DNA of 64,000 nt from Albugo candida. Lineage: Eukaryota; Oomycota; Peronosporomycetes; Albuginales. A program made the position numbers and the translations under genes. This document shows, one piece after another, positions 56,758 through 64,000 of this stretch (position 1 is the first letter of the stretch; every line of letters begins with the position of its first letter). A model generated the notes under the pieces. That model made no database searches, was not told the origin of the DNA, and worked only from the letters and a program-made list of their open reading frames with translations. Where the stretch lies: assembly GCA_040437565.1 (NCBI GenBank), contig JBDOQK010000011.1:186001-250000 (forward strand), given 5' to 3'.

Positions 56758-58954
56758 TCAAACTTCGGCTTCTCCAGAGATTGAGGGCGACAACTCCGTG
56801 ATGTCGCCTGGCGATGGATAAGATGATTTTTGATTCTGCAACGACGTGTACGGAATAGAGGTTGATCGTCTAATAATCAATACCATAATGCTGACCAGAA
56901 GAAGACATAGTCCAACCATCGACGCCCAAAATAGACTTCTTAGATACTGGAACGTGTCATCTATCTTACAAATGACCCGCTGAGTCCTTGACACATGTGA
57001 GGATGCCTTGTATTGATCAAGGGAACGCACAAAGTTGCTAATGTAGCTGAAGTTTGGAGTACCAACGCCTGAAACAGCATCCCAACCCGTGGTGGCCCCA
57101 AACCATTGCTCACAGATGATGGATCCCTCAATGTCTGCTCCGTTGTTCCCTATCACCACATCCTGAAAAGCGGATGGTTCATGTTGGTGTAAATGATAAA
57201 TCAGCGGGTTCAGAAACCCAAGTGGTTTTTCCCCCGAACCAAGCCGTATGTCGTTCAGCAGAGTAATCATCGCAGCGACAACAGGAGTAGACGCAGATGT
57301 CCCTTCAAACCGAGTACGATGATGTGACACATAGCCCATAAAATTGCTGCCCAGTGCTGCGATGTCTGGATATGCTCGACTAGAAGAGTTGAAATAATCC
57401 ATTTCGGAAGGTATCTGTTTTGGATGTTGTTTTAAATATTCTTGCACGGCGTTGGCTTGATATTGTGGTATCTCATAGTAATTTGAAAATCCACCTCCTG
57501 TTGTGAATGCTGCACGAAGCTGACTTGAAGCCACTACTTCTTCTTCCGTGATAAAGAATTCTAGTTCCATATCGATACCATGGCTAGTGCTTGGTTCAAG
57601 CATCATCGTAGCCCCCACAGAAGTCACATATGGGCTTGAGGATGGCCACTGAGGATGGGCTTTTGCACAGATGTTTTTTGGATGTGGTATGTGGAACTCG
57701 GGATATAGTCCAGAAATTCCATTGTCTCCAGAAGCTACTAAAACAGATATACCTCGAAGTCCCATTTTAACAGTTAGAGCATCGAACGCTCGAGCATAGT
57801 TCTCTGATGCAGAGAAGACGTGATACTCGTCATCAGAGTAACTGATCGAGATGACATATGGTGGATGATCTTGTTCCAAAACCGCTTGTGCAAATTCCAG
57901 GAACGGTTCATCCTCTGGCGAATACGGATTACTTCCACTCATAAAGTAAGCGTAGGTTGTAGTATTCCGAGCCACACCCGTCAAATACTGAATGTCAAGA
58001 GAAGCCTCACGCGTTGCTATATTCCGTGTGCTGCCCACATGAATAATGTTTGGCAGACTCTGATTGGGTAGGTGCATCGTATAAAATTTCTCCAAGTCTT
58101 TCCGATCGTAACCCTCATTGTAAAATGCCGGAAAGCCTTGCCAATTCGTTTCGTTTCGGACAACAAGGTTGCGAGGTATATGATACTGCTCACAAAGTAG
58201 CTCGATATCCACTGGACGTGGCGCCCACTTTGATGTTTCCCGTGATCGCATTGACTTGTGCGAAGAAAGCGCTGTAGGCTTCAGTTCCAATGGATGAGAA
58301 TTTATATTGAGATATGAAATAAACGGGTGCAGTTCGTTTGGGATATCGATGCGTGTCGATGCTCTCAACAACGATCTTGAATTTGGATCAGGCTGTCGAT
58401 ATGAATGGAGCGTAGTTTGGAGTAGTTTTTCAGCGTCTTCGACTTGCATGAAAACCTAGCAGGAGAAAGAGCGATGTAACAGGAAAGAAATGTATCAGCC
58501 GAGCACTTGACTCACTCTGAAGATATTGGAATCTTTCGAAAAAAACGGCTTTTGCTGAGAGTAATTTTGAACCCACTTATGCAACATCGGCAACGCATCG
58601 GGATGAGGTTTAGATAGCTCGTTAACTTCTTCTCGTGTAAGATATTGACCATAAGAAGGGTCTCTAACAAAGCACAGCATCCGGTATGACTACAAGTGAA
58701 AACAAAGCAAAGAGATTTGTGTACAGTGGATCAGAGTGCTTGTATAACGCTGCTTCTAGAGCCTTCCATCCATGTATATGTACCCCAATTTGTAAGCAAA
58801 AAACTGTGTCATTTGCCGGTTTTTCTATCTGTAGGTATCTATCAGATGTAAATTCTTTGCTCCCAATCAATTCCGACTTATGGTCAAAGGCATTATACAA
58901 AGCATTGCAAACTGTTACTGACAGCAGCGTGATACTGACGCACGTTAAACTCAT
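56758..58954 (-). CDS. Membrane-anchored sedolisin (S53, tripeptidyl-peptidase I-like)
   Basis: Three exons (58725-58954, 58516-58663, 56758-58455) give 691 codons in phase. There is a signal peptide (MSLTCVSITLLSVTVCNALY), then a pro-domain whose key junction is KHSDP-L-DPSYGQYLTREEVN, the usual SDPxSPxYGxxLTxEEV. The mature enzyme has the S53 Glu/Asp helix (REASLDIQYLTGV), the oxyanion Asp region VASGDNGISG and the serine motif FEGTSASTPVVAAM. A C-terminal membrane helix (FWASMVGLCLLLVSIMVLII) and a short tail with YTSL and a phospho-site-rich end follow. It should act as an acidic serine-carboxyl peptidase in an endolysosomal or secreted compartment. The C-terminal anchor is absent from animal TPP1. 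Confidence 0.9.
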
Positions 58955-59528
58955 ACGGGTACCGACTACTTGTGGTTAATCACAATAGCCTATAATCGTG
59001 GATAATCGATACCTTCGGTTTTTCGTCTATAGCCGATAAAGAGGGTTAGTGGTATGCATGTCCAAGATGTCTAATACGCTGACCAGCTATTCTGCTCCTA
59101 AAATAGGATGCGTGTTTGGTTTACTCAACTTACGTGTACGGGTGCACATTTCATTCGTTATCTATAAACGATCCTTTTATCTCATTCAATAGATTCCAAT
59201 CGACAGCGATGTTGCCTGCGGATTGTTGGTACTTGATCATAGGAGCAATTGATAGTACGCATGACAAGTACGTAAGAATTTGATTGCCTTTTGTCAAGTC
59301 TTTAAAACACTTGCGACCTGTGATGATGCGCTTGTTATTGTTTCTGCACATGATGCAAATCTTACCGCGTTATAATATCGCAAAGGTACTGTCATTTTCG
59401 ATGGAAGGATCGCAGCTCGTTTCACGAGCCAGATCTTGAAGATCATCAAGTTAACAGGACTGGGTTCAAAGGCAATTTGATTTCTCTTACGGGATTCTAC
59501 GTATCCTATCCAGTCCATGTGATAAAAA
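58955..59528. other. Intergenic, about 570 bp
   Basis: Between the sedolisin start and the eIF4E stop on the same strand. A minus frame at 59294-59566 partly overlaps the eIF4E end and has no family signal. It presumably holds the sedolisin promoter. Confidence 0.45.
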
Positions 59529-60630
59529 TTAGGATGTATCGTCAAGTGCAGAACACACTCCTGCATTCGACTGGGAAATCATGTCTATTTCCTCATCAGC
59601 CTTTGCAAACAAAGACTTTTTTGTGTCTCGTTCCCAGGCGTTTCGTATAGTAGATGTGTCGTTTTCAACTTTCTGGACTTTGTCGCTCGAGTTGCTTGTT
59701 GTGGTCGGAGCAGCATTCTCCTTGCCAACAGAGTTTTGATTAAAGCGTCCACTGTTTGTACGATCTCCTGACGAAGGGTTTTTATCGGATCTCCATACAA
59801 CTGTATTACGAAAGCTTGTATTGTCGTTCAAAGAAGCATCATGCCGTTTATATTCCAATGCAACAAATTGCGGAAGATTCAGCACCCGTCTCATTGTATC
59901 GCTGATAAACGAATACATGTGACTTAGACGGAGCTCAATACCAAAACGGAAGACTATTACCGAATACGATAGCACGCTTCATTGTTGTCGGCATTTCGAT
60001 TCCATAAAGAAAGGATATCTTCATTGTACCGAATTGAAATAACAGCTCCACATATTTCGTTCCCGACGTCAAATTGCTCTCCAATTATCGCAAGAATAAG
60101 ATCCTCCCAGTACCTCGACGCAATACCTTTACGCATCCTGACCATCCATTTACCGCCACGACGATTGGAAGGATCCTACAATAAATACACGCTTATCAAG
60201 AATTTCAGATTGCAACTGGTGTTTTTGACTTTGATTCGAGTACCTCCCACATTGGTTTGATTCCTGTTTTGAATAAGTGATAATCCATAGTGTTAGGTAG
60301 GTCATTCGGTCGGACTAAATGATTATAGATACACCAAAATCCCTGCACCGTTTTGAAGTCTCCTAGTTCTTTGATGCTTTTCTCATAGCTTTCCTAAGGT
60401 TTCTATGAATCATTTTTTTTCTCAAGGAGCTTGTGCTTGGCACGAACCGCTTTATTTGCCGTGTTCCTTTTCATATACCAAAATGTGTACATATTCTGTA
60501 TCGGTGCGTCAGTCCTTCCCGCGTTTCCGTCATCTATTCATATACAAATCACATGAAAGCTATCAAAGTGAATGTCCACGCTCAAACCCGCATCAGAAAT
60601 GTCTGTGACCGGCTTCTCTGTCTGCGTCAT
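59529..60630 (-). CDS. EIF4E2: Cap-binding translation factor eIF4E, class II (4EHP/EIF4E2-like), with long C-terminal tail
   Basis: Five exons (60588-60630, 60448-60533, 60244-60393, 59961-60175, 59529-59901) give 288 codons in phase. The first cap-contacting position is in IQNMYTFWYMKRN; where class I eIF4E has two Trp, this has YTFWY, as in 4EHP (YTFWY). Then come VQGFWCIYNHLVRPNDLP, FKTGIKPMWE-DPSNRRGGKW, RYWEDLILAIIGEQFDVGNE with ICGAVISIRYNEDILSLWNR, and TMRRVLNLPQFVALEYKRHD. 4EHP competes for the mRNA cap and usually represses translation. After the core comes a Ser/Asn/Asp-rich tail of about 100 residues, not present in the human protein. eIF6 lies upstream on the same strand. Confidence 0.88.
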
Positions 60631-60963
60631 TATCTATTACTATCTTTAAATCTACTGCCGAGTACCGGTACTACTGGCCTTTGGCATTCAAAGAAGCGTA
60701 TGCACTACTAAACTTACAATCAGGAAAGTCAACACAGAACACAATAGAATTGATGCAGCTCTGCACGAGGGACTTGACGTAGAGACTAGTCGGGGCAATG
60801 ACACAATTATCCGGTTTGAGATAACAAAAACGTGAACTTGAGCCGCTCGGAGCGCGTGTTTATTCTAGACTGCAAAATACTCAGTAGTAAATGCGTCGAA
60901 CAATATATCGACATGAAATAGGATGACTGCTTGAATGATATTACAATCTTACGATTCTATGAT
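60631..60963. other. Intergenic, 333 bp
   Basis: Between the eIF6 stop and the eIF4E start on the minus strand. No frame or element of note; it should hold the eIF4E promoter. Confidence 0.5.
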
Positions 60964-61701
60964 TTACGCCATCGAGTCAATCAACGCATTGCGAATTGTG
61001 GAAGACGTTGACATTGGTTGCGCATTTTGCAATTTAAAAATGCTTTCAATCACAGAGATCTCCGTGGATGTTGTGTCCAGGCCACAGAAAGCAGTCCAAT
61101 CGTTCACAACAAGACCTGCTCCAATCACATCACTGCCACGGTTTATTGTTCCAGCCACCACTGGGACTTGAAGTAGTGAACTTAGCTCTTCGAGGTCTTC
61201 AGCGGAAGTTCGGGGATGGACTAAGCAGCCTTGATTAGAAAGGCCGCAGTAACTTCCGACTAACGCATTCCCTGCTATTGTTTGACGAAAAACTTCTACT
61301 CCGAGAACATCTGCAACAATTTCTTCTGTATCTCTATCTAGATCCGTATGGACCAATGCAACATGATCATTGCTTACGATGCAATTTCCCAGCGCTGAAA
61401 GACGTTCTTCTACCCGTTGAACAACCACGGAATCCGGCAATGCATTTCGAATGTGCTGTAACTCCTGATCGGTGGTGGTGTTTGGTAGTAACAGTCCTCG
61501 TTTGTTACCCACAGCGACACGCCCTACAAAACGGCAACCAGCGATGGATGCGTGAATTACAGGAATATGATCTGCTAATTCCGCTTCAAAATTGCTGTAA
61601 AAGTTTTCAGAGCCACCTACACAAACCAAACAGTACGAGTTTGTGACTTTCGAAAATACTCCTATCTCGTTGCTGTTCTCAAACTGACATCGAATAGCCA
61701 T
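60964..61701 (-). CDS. EIF6: Ribosome anti-association factor eIF6
   Basis: A single exon of 245 codons, the same length as human eIF6, starting at the Met of [20 protein letters not shown] (61701). The frame is open a little further upstream, but MAxRxxFExxxEIG is the conserved N terminus. The five pseudo-repeats of the pentein fold are readable: [58 protein letters not shown] and [20 protein letters not shown]. eIF6 binds the 60S subunit face, blocks premature joining with 40S and helps 60S maturation in the nucleolus. Confidence 0.96.
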   Translation of the reverse strand: MAIRCQFENSNEIGVFSKVTNSYCLVCVGGSENFYSNFEAELADHIPVIHASIAGCRFVGRVAVGNKRGLLLPNTTTDQELQHIRNALPDSVVVQRVEERLSALGNCIVSNDHVALVHTDLDRDTEEIVADVLGVEVFRQTIAGNALVGSYCGLSNQGCLVHPRTSAEDLEELSSLLQVPVVAGTINRGSDVIGAGLVVNDWTAFCGLDTTSTEISVIESIFKLQNAQPMSTSSTIRNALIDSMA

Positions 61702-62832
61702 GATTATTGGATAGTCACGCAAGTCGTAAATACAAATTTGCTTGGTTCTGGACAAATACGTACTTAAAACGAAATCACAGGTGATAGGTCAACTGCCACT
61801 TTGACAAACAGGTCAAATAAAACAAAAGAATCGGTAGCGAAACTAAATAAGCCTTAAGATCGATTTCTTTCGATAGTATTACAGTATTATAATAATTGAC
61901 CTTTAACTAATATGCTGGTCGCTTTTCGATTGGACCAGCGAGTCTGTACCCATTGCAGAGAATGATTATATAAGATGGATAGTCTGAACCCATACTTTTG
62001 GCGCCAGTAAAGTTATCCTCATCATTATCAAGCAAGACTCCTGAGACGGAAAGGTTGAATAGAGCTTAAAGAGTCTGTAACTGGATAGGAAGAATAGGCA
62101 ATGTCTAAGCACCACGATGATACATTGTATTGTCATAAGCTGACAAAGTAACCATTCTGAATTGTGTAGCTGCAGCGGAAATCTCGCTTCCTGCAAAAGC
62201 TTGATGCAATTTCAGACTGCTCTACGCTAATCTAATTATTAATATGATAAAGCTCTGATCAAGCGGTATCTACGTTTGATTGTCTTCCGAAGAGTCTAAA
62301 AGCTATTGAGAAATATGAATAAGACGCCACACGAGAACGGAGCCTATGCAGCGCGAAACGTGCGCATCTGAAAACACACTATCATTCAACCAATCCAACA
62401 CTTGCAACCACGGAAGTCGGTATGCATTGACTTCGTGTACCGAATCATTCTATTGATCATAATATTACAAAGGACTATTAGAACATTACATGGCCAAGAC
62501 CGTTGGCGAACGGCAAAGTTTCAAGATCATAAAATAGCACAATGAGGCTCCACGTACCAAAAAGGAAGAATTTGCAGTCAATGGAAAGCAAGTTTCACAC
62601 TATATATATTTAAAGCTGTGTACGAGCTGAAGAACAAGACGTACGCATGGAATGAAGCTATCACTGACATTTTAGAGTCGGCTGAGCTAAGAGATGCTTT
62701 ATGTTATGCTTTTAAGCTTTGGGAAAGTCAAAATTGACTCGCAGAAGCTCCAAAGCGATGCTTGAGCTCTTGGGGTTGCGCTAATGGATATCTGGTGAGT
62801 GCATACATGGACAAAGTCGTAACGCGTAACCG

Positions 62833-63054
62833 ATGTCAAGTGATGCTACGAATGGAATAGCAATACAACTATATTTTGGTGGGACGTTTTGTGGAAAGCC
62901 CCTGGAACATCGCTTCGATGGGTGCCTAAACATGAGGCATGGTGAAGTCTTTCTGGCATATTGCGTGGCTCTAGTACATCGGAAAGAGCTCAGTGCTACT
63001 CAGTACAACAAAATGAGTGAGGCTCTTAGGAAGAATGATGAAATGTTGTTTTAA
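62833..63054 (+). CDS. Hypothetical short open frame, 73 residues, doubtful
   Basis: Begins MSSDATNGIAIQLYFGGTFC and ends RKNDEMLF. No signal peptide, membrane helix or family motif, and no clear splice extension. The polar, Met-containing composition is compatible with an exon, but a chance frame is as likely. Confidence 0.15.
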   Translation: MSSDATNGIAIQLYFGGTFCGKPLEHRFDGCLNMRHGEVFLAYCVALVHRKELSATQYNKMSEALRKNDEMLF

Positions 63055-63528
63055 AGTAGCTAATCATCTCAATGGCTTTCAATTATGGCTTGTTAAGGTT
63101 CTGTAGCCGAGATGTGAGAACACCCACAATTCCGAACCTAGGGGCGAAGATCGCTTCAGCATAGCGACGCTTCCTCCCTTCAAAATTCATCAGCTCTTAG
63201 TCTGGGGAGTTGGAAAGATGAAAATGGTCAAATATTGCCATTTTCTGAGATTTGTCAATCGCTGCTTCCGCGACGCCTGCCGTACAACATGGACTGTATC
63301 CGTTGTATGATTCAAACTCGTTTGCTGAGCATACGTGCTATAAAGCTAGAAAACAAGTGAATTTAGCTTTTTTGGTGGGATGACAGAGAGAAGTACCACA
63401 AAAATCATCGCCATTGAGCAAAATCAAAATAATTTAAGGGCGAGTTGCAAGTAGAATGAAAATGCCACAAGAGATAGGAGGAAGAAGCTACGTAAAAATG
63501 GAAAAGAGATGGGACACGAAGTGATATC

Positions 63529-63687
63529 ATGGCTATGGATGTTGCTGATGATGCAGATGCACCTTCGGAGACCGAAGCGGATTTTGCAAATCAGGCCACT
63601 GCACCTCTGCGTTACAAGAACGCTTACGAAGATCAAGTTATTCTCCAAGAGATGATGCAATTGATCACGACACAACTGAACGAGTAA
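63529..63687 (+). CDS. Hypothetical acidic 52-residue frame, doubtful
   Basis: Begins MAMDVADDADAPSETEADFA and ends QLITTQLNE. The strongly acidic start and helical end look more coding-like than neighbouring frames, but no family is recognised. It may be an exon of a gene running beyond what can be resolved here. Confidence 0.25.
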   Translation: MAMDVADDADAPSETEADFANQATAPLRYKNAYEDQVILQEMMQLITTQLNE

Positions 63688-64000
63688 AAGGAAGCGGTGG
63701 AATGCTTGGCCACTTTGATAATCAGATTCTGGGACTCTCAGGTGGTGCGTGAGCCAGCCTTTTCTAATGGAAAGAAGAACATGCTACTTGATTTCGATGA
63801 AGTTGCTTCGTCGATGTGGAAAGCACAAAGGTTCACTCTATATCACTCTTGGTTCCAGCGCACTCGAAGAGAACTCATCATATATCGTGTACACAGGGAC
63901 TTGGTATTTTCGGTGCATGCTGTAGTGGCCATTCAAGCGAGATAGCGGGAAGTCAAGTAGTGTGTCTCTCCCGTCAGTGATAAGTTTTTGATAGAGGAGC

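Larger units (their letters stand above)
61702..64000. other. Gene-poor end of window, about 2.3 kb
   Basis: AT-rich sequence with a few short open frames on both strands. Two plus-strand frames, at 62833-63054 and 63529-63687, are listed separately as doubtful. No RNA gene, repeat or mobile element was recognised. Confidence 0.4.

Noticed and set aside
1-64000. CRISPR arrays, bacterial operons, rRNA genes, LTR elements or Polinton-like elements
   Set aside because: No regularly spaced repeats, long terminal repeats, capsid or integrase-like frames or rRNA-like sequence were seen. The gene structures are clearly nuclear eukaryotic.

Overview
The window looks like nuclear DNA of an oomycete-type stramenopile; a white rust (Albugo-like) genome is a plausible but unproven guess. 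The grounds are: about 25 recognisable eukaryotic genes packed almost end to end on both strands; introns of roughly 50-80 bp with GTAAGT-like donors and short (T/C)AG acceptors; moderately AT-rich DNA; and oomycete-style domain fusions (FYVE-like finger with a peptidase, FHA with Sfi1 repeats, ankyrin with degenerate zinc fingers). No rRNA, complete tRNA, CRISPR array or bacterial operon was seen. Exons below come from reading frames and splice consensus by eye.

Layout. 1-1449: end of a CBS/PB1-type tail-anchored protein and a PXMP4 homologue. 2170-3930: decayed 3' end of a LINE. 5752-11619: a SNARE gene (present twice around an assembly gap) and a cohesin loader (Scc2/NIPBL) cut off by a gap. 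11620-14080: short, gap-separated, poor contigs carrying a frame-broken UTP13 fragment, a SINE-like scrap and a second copy of Scc2 sequence. 14081-16173: two secreted HAD-family phosphatases, head to head, sharing a near-perfect palindrome of about 300 bp centred on base 15312. 16274-20368: gene-poor, with one unresolved coding-like patch on the minus strand. 20369-61701: dense gene island holding a double globin, gankyrin, CENP-X/MHF2, FHA-Sfi1 protein, GatA, FYVE/F-box/SAM/peptidase protein, MED17, P5C reductase, ADF/cofilin, CUE-PX-VPS9 protein, ZC3H3-like CCCH protein, CENP-C, JMJD4-like protein, ankyrin/zinc-finger protein, TBC RabGAP, Miro, PTPMT1, RAD17, ankyrin protein, FOXRED1, membrane-anchored sedolisin, eIF4E (4EHP type) and eIF6. 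61702-64000: no recognised gene.

Most genes are ordinary housekeeping genes of chromosomes and cell division (Scc2, CENP-C, CENP-X, Sfi1-like, RAD17), endomembrane traffic (SNARE, VPS9, TBC, FYVE), mitochondria (GatA, Miro, PTPMT1, FOXRED1) and gene expression (MED17, ZC3H3-like, eIF4E, eIF6). There is no sign that they form one pathway. The most unusual items are the palindromic HAD pair, the FYVE/F-box/SAM/serine-peptidase fusion, the FHA-Sfi1 protein and the RanBP2-finger RAD17. Eight 100-N gaps occur. Three are flanked by exact direct repeats (1210, 182 and 188 bp), which almost certainly are unmerged contig ends rather than real duplications. Several genes show single-base frame slips, some at homopolymers, which more likely reflect sequence error than biology.
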